A stretch of DNA of 38,651 nucleotides from Chloroflexota bacterium (GTDB lineage Bacteria > Chloroflexota > Dehalococcoidia > Lucifugimonadales > GCA-2722455): positions 133,013 through 171,663 of the forward strand of contig PBMB01000012.1 in the NCBI GenBank assembly GCA_002722455.1, given 5' to 3'. The translations under genes were made by a program, and so were the position numbers. The notes under the pieces were generated by a model that saw only the letters and a program-made list of their open reading frames with translations, ran no database searches and was not told the origin of the DNA. Each line of letters opens with the position of its first letter. Position 1 is the first letter of the stretch. Shown here piece after piece: positions 8,695-16,588 of this stretch.

Positions 8695-9324
8695 TTGACC
8701 AAAATTGTCATTAAATTAACAAAAGAATCTCGCAAACAGATTGCAGCTAATTTTGTTAATGATCGTTTCCGTGATAAAATTGAGAAACTTAATCAATCTG
8801 CGGATTCCTTAGCAGAAGACGTATTAGAACGTATCTATTGTGTTTACCCCAAGAATGAATTAGAGACTTTTGTTTCTGCCTGTGAAAGCATTGAACTTTC
8901 TGTTTCTGCCAATAATGAATATTATTCTGGTGTTGTTGCTAAACAATTTAAAGAAGGTCGAAATTCATTTAACAAGCAACTCTCAGAACCTATCTACACT
9001 AAAAACAAGTTCGTTTTTAATTATGAGGTTGAAAATGATTTTTCTAGACTTACAAATAATCAAGCAGACGATTCTAAAATTGCATACTCTCAATTAAAGA
9101 CGACTCAATATAGTGAGTTAGCCCGTAACCACCTTAAAGAATACAATGAGCTGTATTCAGAGTGTTTTTCTCTTGAATCTCGTTGTTATGCGTTGCTTAA
9201 AAACATTAGAACTGTTGACAATTTATTGAAAAACTGGAGTGAAGCTTATAAGTATCTTCCAGACAATCTTGAAGTTGAAGAACCTAATGAAATGTCTCTT
9301 TCTGAAAAATTTGCTTTGCTGTAA
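8695..9324 (+). CDS. Nmad5-like nucleotide-modification-associated protein, copy 1
   Basis: 209 aa starting at TTG, with GAGGA 7 bases upstream. It begins LTKIVIKLTKESRKQIAANF and ends with LLKNIRTVDNLLKNWSEAYK, then an acidic stretch and LSEKFALL. Basic N-terminal helix, variable middle, coiled-coil helix, 'TV..LL..W.EA...LP' block and short 'LN/SEKF.L' tail match my memory of Nmad5 (nucleotide modification associated domain 5), found mainly in phages and thought to act with modified DNA bases. No enzymatic activity is established for it. Followed 9 bases later by a divergent paralogue of identical length: an operon of tandem duplicates. Confidence 0.55.
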   Translation: MTKIVIKLTKESRKQIAANFVNDRFRDKIEKLNQSADSLAEDVLERIYCVYPKNELETFVSACESIELSVSANNEYYSGVVAKQFKEGRNSFNKQLSEPIYTKNKFVFNYEVENDFSRLTNNQADDSKIAYSQLKTTQYSELARNHLKEYNELYSECFSLESRCYALLKNIRTVDNLLKNWSEAYKYLPDNLEVEEPNEMSLSEKFALL

Positions 9325-9333
9325 GGATTTATA

Positions 9334-9963
9334 ATGAACTTATCAAAAGAAATCAAACAAGATATTGCTTTTAATTATATGTTGAAAAAAGTCGGTGATT
9401 TGGATTCTCGATATACTGACATTTCAAATTCTACTTTTTTTTCTATTCGAGATCTGTTTCTTGAATCAAAAAATCTTTCTTTGAACGATTTGCAGACTTT
9501 TTATGATAAAGTAAAAACGTTGTCTCCTAAGTTTGTTGAGTTGTTTGTAAACAATGGTCTTAGCAATTCTTGTTATACCTACAATGATACTGTTAGACCT
9601 GACAAGCATAAAAACAAAATCATTTTTCATAAAATTCAGAGTGATATTTATAAAAAAGAAAGTTTTGACTATCAAATTGAAGCATTTCCATTAATTAACA
9701 TTACTGGGTATGACAGTTTTATTAACGGCAATGAAAAATGCAAAGAGGTTATTGAAAAACACAATAATCAATTAAAAGATTTACAAGAAGAATGTCAAAC
9801 ACATTATGACAATTTGTATGAATTGATTCGAAATGTGCGAACACTAGATCGTATTCGCAAAAACTTCCCTGAAGTTGATTTGTATTTACCTGAAAAATAT
9901 TTCAAAACTGTTGAAGACAAAAAGAAAGAAGAAAGTCTTCATGAAAAATTCGCTAAACTATGA
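9334..9963 (+). CDS. Nmad5-like nucleotide-modification-associated protein, copy 2
   Basis: 209 aa, paralogue of the preceding gene: both start with a basic 'L+KE.+..IA.N' helix and end with a 'RT+D.+.KN..E...YLP' block and 'EKFA.L' (here LIRNVRTLDRIRKNFPEVDL, later LHEKFAKL). The middle differs strongly, as in Nmad5 proteins generally. A ribosome site (AAGGATTT) lies in the 9-base gap after copy 1, so they are cotranscribed and may form a heteromer (inference). Closed by a terminator starting at its stop codon. Confidence 0.55.
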   Translation: MNLSKEIKQDIAFNYMLKKVGDLDSRYTDISNSTFFSIRDLFLESKNLSLNDLQTFYDKVKTLSPKFVELFVNNGLSNSCYTYNDTVRPDKHKNKIIFHKIQSDIYKKESFDYQIEAFPLINITGYDSFINGNEKCKEVIEKHNNQLKDLQEECQTHYDNLYELIRNVRTLDRIRKNFPEVDLYLPEKYFKTVEDKKKEESLHEKFAKL

Positions 9964-9989
9964 AAAAAGCCGCTTCCAAGCGGCTTTTG
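9963..9989 (+). terminator. Terminator of the Nmad5-like pair
   Basis: AAAAGCCGCTT/AAGCGGCTTTT, loop CC, T-rich tail. Confidence 0.85.
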
Positions 9990-10018
9990 TTGTATGTGTT
10001 TTTTTTATATGCTATAAT
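9990..10018 (+). promoter_or_regulatory. Promoter of the 201-aa gene
   Basis: TTGTAT (9990-9995), 17-base spacer, TATAAT (10013-10018) with TG two bases upstream of the box. Confidence 0.7.
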
Positions 10019-10047
10019 TAATTACCAATGAATTAAAAGGTTTTGCT

Positions 10048-10653
10048 ATGAAATACGATCAAGAACGAGCATACTACGACTTTCAGCGTCATTTAACAAA
10101 ATGTGATCTGACATACCTTAAAACTGAAATTAAAGAAGACAAAGAAGACGGTTTAGGACTTTTAAGCACCTATGAAATTAATAAAGGTAATGAGGAAATC
10201 ATTGCCGAAAATATTATGGACTTTATTTGCAACCAAGGCTATTCTGATTTAACACAAGATGATATTGAATGTATTTGTATTGCACTTACTAAAAAATTAA
10301 TGGAAGATACTGATTTTCAGTATTCTTACTACAATTTATTTCGAAAGGTTTTAGATAAAGACTATATTTTATTTGTTCTAAATAAAGAACTCGCAGCTAT
10401 CAATTCTTTTTTGTTTTCTATTGAATCCAATTCATTTTATTTATCTGATCTAGAAAAACAACTTATTCCATTGGAACATGAACTTGTTGAAAAAGCTATT
10501 ATTGGACAACATATAGAACTTAGAACTTCAATTAAAGATTTTTTACATAGAGAGCGTCAGCATCAATTAGCAGAAGACGTCAATTATCCATTAGTTATTA
10601 AATATTGTGAAGAATACAGAAAATGTATTCAAAATCTTATTGAAAAAGAATAA
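10048..10653 (+). CDS. Unrecognised 201-aa helical protein
   Basis: Mostly helical, acidic protein (MKYDQERAYYDFQRHLTKCD...) with no signal peptide, span or motif I recognise. AAAAGG precedes the ATG by 8 bases. Own promoter and own terminator (10676-10700), so monocistronic. Confidence 0.75.
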   Translation: MKYDQERAYYDFQRHLTKCDLTYLKTEIKEDKEDGLGLLSTYEINKGNEEIIAENIMDFICNQGYSDLTQDDIECICIALTKKLMEDTDFQYSYYNLFRKVLDKDYILFVLNKELAAINSFLFSIESNSFYLSDLEKQLIPLEHELVEKAIIGQHIELRTSIKDFLHRERQHQLAEDVNYPLVIKYCEEYRKCIQNLIEKE

Positions 10654-10675
10654 TTTTCTTAATTAAAAAATAATT

Positions 10676-10700
10676 AAAACGCCTATGAAGGCGTTTTTTT
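10676..10700 (+). terminator. Terminator
   Basis: AAAACGCC/GGCGTTTT, loop TATGAA, T run. Confidence 0.85.
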
Positions 10701-10794
10701 ATATTTGAAATTTTATTTTTCATTCATAAACATTGATTAAAATTCAAAAAATAGTACCATCAAATTGAATTAATTTACAAAGAGAGGTGGCAAA

Positions 10795-11085
10795 ATGAGC
10801 AAAGAGAGTGAAATCTGTGAAACTTGCTGCAGTATGGCAGGTGAAATAGGATTTGTTATCAGGAAAGGAGACGAGGTATCAAGTATTACTATTTCAAATG
10901 GTACGTACGAAAATATGAGAAATAGACTTCAAGAATATATTAGTATTGCACAAAATATAAATAATAATGTAATACTTGAAGAGATCTTTGACGAAAAAAA
11001 CAATAAAATCAATGCTCGAATCTATTTTGAAGTAAGTGCAGAAAAAATTATCTTTGAACTAAAAACAAGACATTTAAATTTTTAA
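10795..11085 (+). CDS. Unrecognised 96-aa protein with an N-terminal CxxCC
   Basis: Small protein starting MSKESEICETCCSMAGEIGF. The CETCC cluster could bind metal but there is no second Cys pair. The remainder alternates strands and one helix. A strong ribosome site (GAGAGGTGG) precedes the ATG. Monocistronic, ending in a bidirectional terminator shared with the converging membrane-protein gene. Confidence 0.7.
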   Translation: MSKESEICETCCSMAGEIGFVIRKGDEVSSITISNGTYENMRNRLQEYISIAQNINNNVILEEIFDEKNNKINARIYFEVSAEKIIFELKTRHLNF

Positions 11086-11095
11086 AATAATGTAT

Positions 11096-11127
11096 AAAAA
11101 AGCCGTATTACCTATACGGCTTTTTTA
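11096..11127. terminator. Bidirectional terminator
   Basis: AAAAAGCCGTAT/ATACGGCTTTTT, loop TACCT, with A and T runs on both sides. Confidence 0.85.
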
Positions 11128-11129
11128 TC

Positions 11130-12431
11130 TTACCTAGAAAATGTTATAAAATCGTTCCATTCTTTTTTAAACAAACCTTCCTTTACGTTGGATAAATCAT
11201 TCACTTCACTTTTTATTTTTTTCAAAAGCATTATTTTTTCATTCTGTAAATTCCTCAATTGCTTATGACGAGCGACCCATTTTTTATTTGATTTTATTGC
11301 ATCTAATTTATAATCATTATCTAAATGCTTTACCATTGTTTTTAATTCAAAATATTGTTTAATAGATAAAGCCAAAATTAGAATTAAAATAACACTCATT
11401 ACTGACCAAGGCAAACTTGAAAATAACAAGCCTGTTACACCCATAAACATTGTTATAGTTCCAACCACAAGAATGAATGAAAATATTCTATTCATGAAGA
11501 TTAAAATATCGCCATAATCAATGTTTTCCCCTAAGTTCGTCATTTCAATGTTTGTAGTTCTTAACTTTCCTAATGTTTCTTTTATTGTCTTGATTTTTAT
11601 TTCGTCATTTTCTTTTTCTGTTTTAATCTCCAAATCTGTTTTAAAAAACTTTCTCATATCAGATTTCGAGAATCCGTCTGCCCTTGCATATTCTTCTACA
11701 GCCGAATAAATTGAATCTATTTCAATTTTTGTAAGTTTAAAATCTTCTTCTCTTAAATCAAATTCAACTATTTTTTCTTTTAATTTAAGAGACAACCTCT
11801 CTATTTTCTCTTTTTTTTCAATTATATTTTTCTTTAATAACTTTATTTTTCCTATTGTTTTTCTTGTTCCTTGTATAAAAAGATAAACACCAATAACTGC
11901 TGAAAATATCGAACTAACATAAGATACATAGAAAAAAGATTCATCCATTACATATTGATTTTGTTCATTAGGTATATCTACAATTATAAATATTGCAATC
12001 GAAGCGAAAACTGACACTACATAAGAAAAAATAATACCTGTTATACCACCGACCAATGCTCCGAAAAAATAATTTACTAGCATTCCTTTACTTAAAATAT
12101 TTTGATCAAGTGTTTTTTCTACGCCCCTTCTTAATTCTACTAGATCAGACCAAAGAGAATCTTCTAAACTTGGGCTTTCTATTTTGACATTACTTACTGT
12201 AAAATTAAGTAATACACCAAAAAGAATCATATTTGCTAAAACATTACATCCTGTCGATACAAAAGTGAGGAATAAAAATAAAGAAGCAATCGAAAAACAA
12301 AGGTCTGCTTTAAATATAGGAACAGAATTCCCTATATAAGATTCAGACTCTTCTATGTATTCTTTTATTTCTTTAATTTTTAAACTCTTTAGACATATCT
12401 CTTTCAACAGTGATTTATTTTCTTCTTTCAT
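11130..12431 (-). CDS. Coiled-coil inner-membrane protein, 433 aa
   Basis: Hydrophobic segments near residues 40-80, 125-165 and 175-200, a long charged coiled-coil section around 200-300, and another membrane hairpin near 315-365 (FSFILVVGTITMFMGVTGLL) with a basic C-terminal helix. So: inner membrane with a large cytoplasmic coiled coil. The frame could open at 12467 with 12 more residues, but GAAGG sits 7 bases before the ATG at 12431, so I choose that. This ribosome site lies in a hairpin arm (see the 12433-12481 feature). Function unknown. Confidence 0.7.
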   Translation of the reverse strand: MKEENKSLLKEICLKSLKIKEIKEYIEESESYIGNSVPIFKADLCFSIASLFLFLTFVSTGCNVLANMILFGVLLNFTVSNVKIESPSLEDSLWSDLVELRRGVEKTLDQNILSKGMLVNYFFGALVGGITGIIFSYVVSVFASIAIFIIVDIPNEQNQYVMDESFFYVSYVSSIFSAVIGVYLFIQGTRKTIGKIKLLKKNIIEKKEKIERLSLKLKEKIVEFDLREEDFKLTKIEIDSIYSAVEEYARADGFSKSDMRKFFKTDLEIKTEKENDEIKIKTIKETLGKLRTTNIEMTNLGENIDYGDILIFMNRIFSFILVVGTITMFMGVTGLLFSSLPWSVMSVILILILALSIKQYFELKTMVKHLDNDYKLDAIKSNKKWVARHKQLRNLQNEKIMLLKKIKSEVNDLSNVKEGLFKKEWNDFITFSR

Positions 12432-12432
12432 A

Positions 12433-12481
12433 AAAAAACCTTCAATTAATTGGTATTGTTGTACCATTTTGAAGGTTTTTT
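12433..12481 (-). promoter_or_regulatory. Hairpin holding the ribosome site of the 433-aa membrane gene
   Basis: Perfect 13-base arms (AAAAAACCTTCAA and TTGAAGGTTTTTT) enclose an inner TGGTA/TACCA stem. On the minus strand the 3' arm contains the GAAGG ribosome site and ends in seven T's directly before the ATG. It could stop readthrough from the 61-aa gene, attenuate the membrane gene, or hide its ribosome site. Confidence 0.6.
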
Positions 12482-12552
12482 CTCAATCTTTGATTTTCTT
12501 TTTTTTTAAATATATTTCTTGTGTTCACTTGGTTAAAAACAGTTTCAGTTCA

Positions 12553-12738
12553 CTAGATTTTTTTTAGTTCTTCTACTGCTGCTTCATATACTTCTAATAA
12601 TGGTTGTAATTCCAATTTATTCTTATTAGATTCTTCCATTTTCTTCTTTACTCGCTTGACTTGCGATTCTAAATAAACAAGTTCTTTTTTCAAAGGACTA
12701 GACTTTTCGTTTGCTGCTTTCAATATTTTATTACTCAT
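12553..12738 (-). CDS. Small coiled-coil protein, 61 aa
   Basis: Continuous charged heptad-like helix (MSNKILKAANEKSSPLKKEL ... VYEAAVEELKKI), so a short coiled coil. Only a weak purine-rich stretch precedes the ATG. It lies 121 bases upstream of the coiled-coil membrane gene in the same orientation and could be a partner of that protein (inference). No family recognised. Confidence 0.5.
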   Translation of the reverse strand: MSNKILKAANEKSSPLKKELVYLESQVKRVKKKMEESNKNKLELQPLLEVYEAAVEELKKI

Positions 12739-12892
12739 AATTAATTTTCTTTAGTTTGTTTTTCTGTATCATACAAAAAATCATCTGTTTTATCAATCTT
12801 TTTTTTCTTTAAATATATTAATCAAAGAATTATAAATGGTTCTTTTTTGTGGTTTTTTCATTTTGTTTATTTTTAATTAAAAAATATTATGT

Positions 12893-12898
12893 TATAAT
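12893..12898 (+). promoter_or_regulatory. -10 box of the 199-aa gene
   Basis: TATAAT in ATGTTATAATTT, 37 bases before the ATG; no convincing -35. Confidence 0.55.
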
Positions 12899-12935
12899 TT
12901 AAAACATAAAAAAACAAAATAAAGGTCGTAGAAAA

Positions 12936-13535
12936 ATGAGAGAAATAAACAAATATTTCCAAGACAAAAAACTGGATATTGAATTAAGGGAAGATAGAAT
13001 TGTCTCTTCTGTTGATGAAATAATTTTAACACCACAAGAATTTGATTACTTTAAAGAAAATATTATAAATATTTCAGAAAAGAAAATTGAAAATAGTATT
13101 GATAATCCTGACACTATTGAGATATTCTCTGCTATCGAAGACAAATATGATGAGCTACAATTAAATAAATTCATAATCAACAAAAATAAAAAATATGAAG
13201 TTGGTCAAGACGTTCAAAACGAAGTTGGTGAATATTTAGGTGTTTACCTAGAAAATCTGTCTGATTTTAACGTTGAAGATGAAAAAGAAAAAGAACGATT
13301 TAAAAAATCCCTATTATCAAGCGGTCCTTACGAAATCGCAAGAAGTAAGCTATCAGAAATGGATAGATTTGAAGTCTATGGTTATCGTAAAGCATACACA
13401 GACGACACAGGAAGCACAGAACAAATACTCACAAAAGATGTTACTGGTGATTTATCTTGGGTTAATGTCAATCAAGAAAATTATACATTCGAAAAAGTTA
13501 AGCAAAGAAGAAAACAAAATCGAAGAAAACCTTAA
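12936..13535 (+). CDS. Unrecognised 199-aa protein convergent with the ART gene
   Basis: Acidic N-terminal two thirds and a strongly basic C-terminal tail (KVKQRRKQNRRKP), which could bind nucleic acid or dock to a partner. AAAGG precedes the ATG at about 12 bases. It shares a bidirectional terminator with the ADP-ribosyltransferase-like gene, the stop codons being only 12 bases apart, but there is no evidence of a functional link. No domain recognised. Confidence 0.7.
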   Translation: MREINKYFQDKKLDIELREDRIVSSVDEIILTPQEFDYFKENIINISEKKIENSIDNPDTIEIFSAIEDKYDELQLNKFIINKNKKYEVGQDVQNEVGEYLGVYLENLSDFNVEDEKEKERFKKSLLSSGPYEIARSKLSEMDRFEVYGYRKAYTDDTGSTEQILTKDVTGDLSWVNVNQENYTFEKVKQRRKQNRRKP

Positions 13536-13563
13536 AAAATGAAGCCTTATGGCTTCATTTTTC
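13534..13563. terminator. Bidirectional terminator
   Basis: AAAAATGAAGCC/GGCTTCATTTTT, loop TTAT; overlaps the stop codon of the ART gene. Confidence 0.85.
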
Positions 13564-14347
13564 TTTTTACTTTTTCTTTTGGTTGTTCGACATTCAACAT
13601 GTCTTTTAAACAGTAAGAATCTGTTACCCTTACATTTTCTGGTCTAAATGACATTACACATTCACTATTTCCTTCAAAAGTATTTACATATTTTATAGCG
13701 TCATAGCCTTTTGATTCCAACCAATCTCTAACAAACATAAACTCTTTGTAATCTTGGTTAAACTCTTCTCCACCATATTCTTCATTTATTAAGTCTACAA
13801 AGGCTACGTCATTAAGATTGATATTATCTTCATAATAATCCATTAAATCGTTTTCTGTAAATCCTTCAATCTCTGCACCATTTTCTATTTCCGTCATTAT
13901 TTCTTGAATGATATCAGATGGGTTCCAACGACCTAATCTATTTTCATTTAATTCAAGTGCTTTTGTATACTTTACTTCTGCCTCTATCATTACTGGATTT
14001 AGAAATTTACCTTTTACTTTATAGCCTGTTTCTTCTTCTAGCAATTTAAAATCAACATCTCTTTCTCCCAATACTTTACTTAATGTCACAGGAGATATTC
14101 CAACCATTTGCTTTGCGTCTTCAAGTATCTTTACAAATACTCGGTTTTCAGCAACCTTACGACCAGAATCTGTTCCTTCTATGTCTATTGCACCGTGAAA
14201 AGCACCATATTTTTCTACGTCATATTCCGTAAAGGTGTTTTCTTTACTAAACTCTCTATTGTTAGAAAATGTTGAATGATAAACCTTCATGATCTTCATT
14301 TCAGAGTTTTCTAGATCTTCTGTAATTTTACTTATTAGTTCGTTCAT
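13547..14347 (-). CDS. ADP-ribosyltransferase-like protein (ART-PolyVal type)
   Basis: 266 aa. Near the N-terminus, VYHSTFSN (residues 22-29; H23 is the likely NAD-binding His) is followed by YGAFHGA and an 'A.NRVFVK' strand. Near the C-terminus, GYDAIKYVNTFEGNSECVMS then FRPENVRVTD matches the closing strands of ADP-ribosyltransferases of the ART-PolyVal group, common in phage and ICE polyvalent proteins: 'YD.I.Y.N..EG....V.F.P..I'. It may therefore modify a host or phage target with ADP-ribose. Here it is a free-standing domain rather than part of a giant polyprotein. AAGGG lies before the ATG. The long insertion (about 85-205) is unassigned. The catalytic Glu was not identified, so activity is unproven. 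Confidence 0.55.
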   Translation of the reverse strand: MNELISKITEDLENSEMKIMKVYHSTFSNNREFSKENTFTEYDVEKYGAFHGAIDIEGTDSGRKVAENRVFVKILEDAKQMVGISPVTLSKVLGERDVDFKLLEEETGYKVKGKFLNPVMIEAEVKYTKALELNENRLGRWNPSDIIQEIMTEIENGAEIEGFTENDLMDYYEDNINLNDVAFVDLINEEYGGEEFNQDYKEFMFVRDWLESKGYDAIKYVNTFEGNSECVMSFRPENVRVTDSYCLKDMLNVEQPKEKVKRKMKP

Positions 14348-14371
14348 TTTAAACCCTTGTCTTTTTCTTTC

Positions 14372-14377
14372 ATTTTA
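14372..14377 (-). promoter_or_regulatory. -10 box of the ART-like gene
   Basis: TAAAAT with an upstream TGG (extended -10), 25 bases before the start. Confidence 0.5.
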
Positions 14378-14426
14378 CCATAAATAAAAAAAACAAAAAT
14401 ACCTTTCATTCTCTTTTTGATTTTGG

Positions 14427-14432
14427 TATAAT
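14427..14432 (+). promoter_or_regulatory. -10 box of the 239-aa gene
   Basis: TATAAT in TTGGTATAATT (extended -10). Start near 14439, which rules out a TTG start at 14439 and favours the ATG at 14460. Confidence 0.6.
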
Positions 14433-14459
14433 TAATCATTGCAAAAAAAGGGCTTTTTG

Positions 14460-15179
14460 ATGAGTAACAACCTAAAACTTCCACCACTTGATAAACATTA
14501 TGGCGCATACATTTCAAGAAACAAAGACGCATTCGAAGAAAGCAAGAATGCCGTTGCTGAGTTAACTGCTTCTGTCGATAACCTTTCAGATAAAGCTTCT
14601 GACTCCGTTAATGATATTGTTGCAGAGTTCTTATTTGATTCAGATATTCTTACTGTCTTTGAAGACGATCACGGATTTCAATCGCTCACTAATTCTATCT
14701 ATAGTCTTAAAGTTAATGCTTATCTTGATAATTTTGATTCTTTAATCGAAACGACTATCTCAGATCGAGTTGGTAACGATGAAGATTTTTGGTACTATGC
14801 AGAAGACGGTCTTTGGTCTGTTATTCGTCAACCTAATAATATTGACGTTGTTTTGATTATTGAAAAGAATCAGATATTACGTTCTTATGTTGTTGATCGA
14901 ATGAAAAAGAAAATCTTTTTCTTTAATGTTACTTTTACGAATTGTTTTGCAAAAAGAACACTTTTTGTTTCGGAATGTAAAACGGGTGATATTTTCAAAA
15001 GCAGTGTATTCTGTCGATTCAATACCGAGTGTTATGATTCTAAATTGATTGCTATATTTGACATGAAAACAAACAAACTCGACTCCAATTTTGAAGACGC
15101 TTTATCTTTGAAATCCATTCTTTCTTCTGTCAATGAGATTTGCACAAGTATGAATTGCTTTGTAGATTTAACGAAATAA
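14460..15179 (+). CDS. Unrecognised 239-aa protein
   Basis: Starts MSNNLKLPPLDKHYGAYISR with AAGGG 7 bases upstream of the ATG. Acidic, apparently soluble; N-terminal helices (residues 15-60) and a strand-rich middle with several Cys (CFAKR, SECKTG, FCRFNTEC). No signal peptide. Divergent from the ART-like gene, with both promoters in a 112-base gap. No family recognised. Confidence 0.75.
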   Translation: MSNNLKLPPLDKHYGAYISRNKDAFEESKNAVAELTASVDNLSDKASDSVNDIVAEFLFDSDILTVFEDDHGFQSLTNSIYSLKVNAYLDNFDSLIETTISDRVGNDEDFWYYAEDGLWSVIRQPNNIDVVLIIEKNQILRSYVVDRMKKKIFFFNVTFTNCFAKRTLFVSECKTGDIFKSSVFCRFNTECYDSKLIAIFDMKTNKLDSNFEDALSLKSILSSVNEICTSMNCFVDLTK

Positions 15180-15186
15180 TACTTTT

Positions 15187-15211
15187 AGGCACTAGGGATA
15201 GTGCCTTTTTG
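15187..15211 (+). terminator. Terminator
   Basis: AGGCACTA/TAGTGCCT, loop GGGA, T run. Confidence 0.85.
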
Positions 15212-15286
15212 TTTTTTATATTGATTTTTTTTAACTTTAGGATATCTTTCTTTGGTCGATATGTAGCTAAGGAAAAAGGATAATTG

Positions 15287-15907
15287 ATGAATTTAAATAA
15301 AAATAAAACAAAACTTTTGATTGGAATTGCAACTATAAGTGGCTTTCTTTTTCCCTCTTTCGCTATCAATCAATCTTTTGAATTAACCCCTGTCCCTATT
15401 TATACTGAAAATGAATTAATTTCTTGGATAAACAAAGATAGTCACCTTAAAAGATTAGAGACTGACGATTGCCAAATCGTTGAAGATATTGTTGCAAGAG
15501 CAACAAGGATAGATTTACCTTCTTATCAGTTTCTTTATGGTGATATGCTGATAAACTCTGTTTGTGTCGAACAAAATATTGAAACTGGTCTTTTCTACAT
15601 TCGAGAATCTGCAAAACAAGGATTTAATCCTGCACTTTATAAACTCGCACAATTTTACTCAAAGCCTATTTATGTTCAGAAAAATGATCAACGAGCGATT
15701 GCACTGCTTGAAGAAGCTAGTTTTACAGGACATGTTGATTCTTCTATCCTATGGGCTGAATTATTACTCGAAGAACGTGGTAGCCCCATTGATTATCCCA
15801 AAGTTTTGAAGGATTTAAAAGAAAGTTTTTCGCAAAAGGATAAGCATCATAAAATCAAAGAACTCATAGAAAAAATAAAATTTAAAATACCTGAAAATAA
15901 ACATTGA
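15287..15907 (+). CDS. motX: MotX-type sodium-driven flagellar motor protein (Sel1 repeats)
   Basis: 206 aa with a signal peptide (MNLNKNKTKLLIGIATISGF, cleavage expected after SFA near 26). The mature part follows MotX of Vibrio throughout: 'YTENELISWIN...HLKR', then DDCQIVEDI..RAT, LPSYQFLYGDML...CVEQNIETG, two Sel1-like repeats (YIRESAKQGFNPALYKLAQF; AIALLEEASFTGHVDSSILW), 'ERGSPIDY' and a basic tail. Both MotX-typical cysteines (about 61 and 92) are present. In Vibrio, MotX with MotY forms the periplasmic T-ring that anchors the PomA/PomB stator. No motY, pomA or pomB is in the window, so the product presumably joins or interferes with the host motor (inference). AAAGGA precedes the ATG at 15287. 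Carriage on an accessory element is unusual. Confidence 0.75.
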   Translation: MNLNKNKTKLLIGIATISGFLFPSFAINQSFELTPVPIYTENELISWINKDSHLKRLETDDCQIVEDIVARATRIDLPSYQFLYGDMLINSVCVEQNIETGLFYIRESAKQGFNPALYKLAQFYSKPIYVQKNDQRAIALLEEASFTGHVDSSILWAELLLEERGSPIDYPKVLKDLKESFSQKDKHHKIKELIEKIKFKIPENKH

Positions 15908-15967
15908 TTTAATATTTTTATATTGATATGATTCCTTTATCGAAAATTAGAAAGGTATTGTTGAAAT

Positions 15968-16342
15968 ATGTTGCTTAGAAATTTTATTCTCTGTTTTCCA
16001 GTCGGATATGCATATGTTGTTGCTTCAGCTTTTACAGGTTACATGCTTTCATTAATGGACATTGTTAATCCTATGATTCTTATTCTATGTGCATTATATT
16101 TTGCTCTTACTCTTGATTTTGGTTTCACTTCGATTTACCGCAATCGAACAGGGAAATTCATTTTACCTAAAAACATTCATATTCCATTTATTGTTACGCT
16201 TGGTACATTTTCAATAGGTTATATCTCTGAATTTTATAGTATCACTGAATTTTTAATTATCCCTATTTTATTTATCGCTTGGAAAATTCAGAAATTTTAC
16301 CAAGAGACTTTAAAACCAGAAGAATTAATCCAAATTAAATAA
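15968..16342 (+). CDS. Small polytopic inner-membrane protein, 124 aa
   Basis: About three to four hydrophobic segments (near residues 8-28, 33-52, 70-88 and 90-106) with a short basic loop (YRNRTGKFILPKN) and an amphipathic tail (KIQKFYQETLKPEELIQIK). AAAGG lies 12 bases before the ATG, and GATATGATTCC upstream may be a -10. It follows the motX-like gene by 60 bases and may be cotranscribed, but nothing shows that it is a stator part. No family recognised. Confidence 0.65.
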   Translation: MLLRNFILCFPVGYAYVVASAFTGYMLSLMDIVNPMILILCALYFALTLDFGFTSIYRNRTGKFILPKNIHIPFIVTLGTFSIGYISEFYSITEFLIIPILFIAWKIQKFYQETLKPEELIQIK

Positions 16343-16389
16343 AGTTAAAAATATTTTAAAGAAAAAATGACAATTTTTTCTTTTAGCTA

Positions 16390-16418
16390 TTGACAATAGT
16401 TTTAAAGTTTGTAATAAT
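16390..16418 (+). promoter_or_regulatory. Promoter of the structured RNA
   Basis: Consensus TTGACA (16390-16395), then AATAAT at 17 bases or TAATAA at 16 (16412-16418). Transcription expected from about 16424-16426, exactly where the folded RNA begins. Confidence 0.75.
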
Positions 16419-16425
16419 GTAAATA

Positions 16426-16494
16426 TTGGCAGTGAGCGATTCGGTTACTTCTCAGATAATAGGCAATATACCGAGCGCATTTATTCTCCAATTT
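16426..16494 (+). repeat. RNA module, copy 1
   Basis: Starts TTGGCAGTGAG. First 27 bases match copy 2 at 21 positions; the 3' 20 bases ending TTCTCC match at 14. Confidence 0.8.
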
Positions 16495-16509
16495 AGAATT
16501 ACAGAATTT

Positions 16510-16579
16510 TTGGTAGTGAAGAAAACGGTTACTTCTTTGGTATAGAAAAAAAACACCGACTTCGATTGTTCTCCAAAAT
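16510..16579 (+). repeat. RNA module, copy 2
   Basis: Starts TTGGTAGTGAA; offset from copy 1 is a constant 84-85 bases. Shared blocks: TTGGYAGTGA, CGGTTACTTCT, ACCGA, TTCTCCAA. Confidence 0.8.
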
Positions 16580-16588
16580 ATTTGAAAG

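Noticed and set aside
15968..16342. Small membrane protein after motX as PomA, PomB or MotY
   Set aside because: Too short, and it lacks the stator Asp helix and the OmpA-like peptidoglycan-binding domain.
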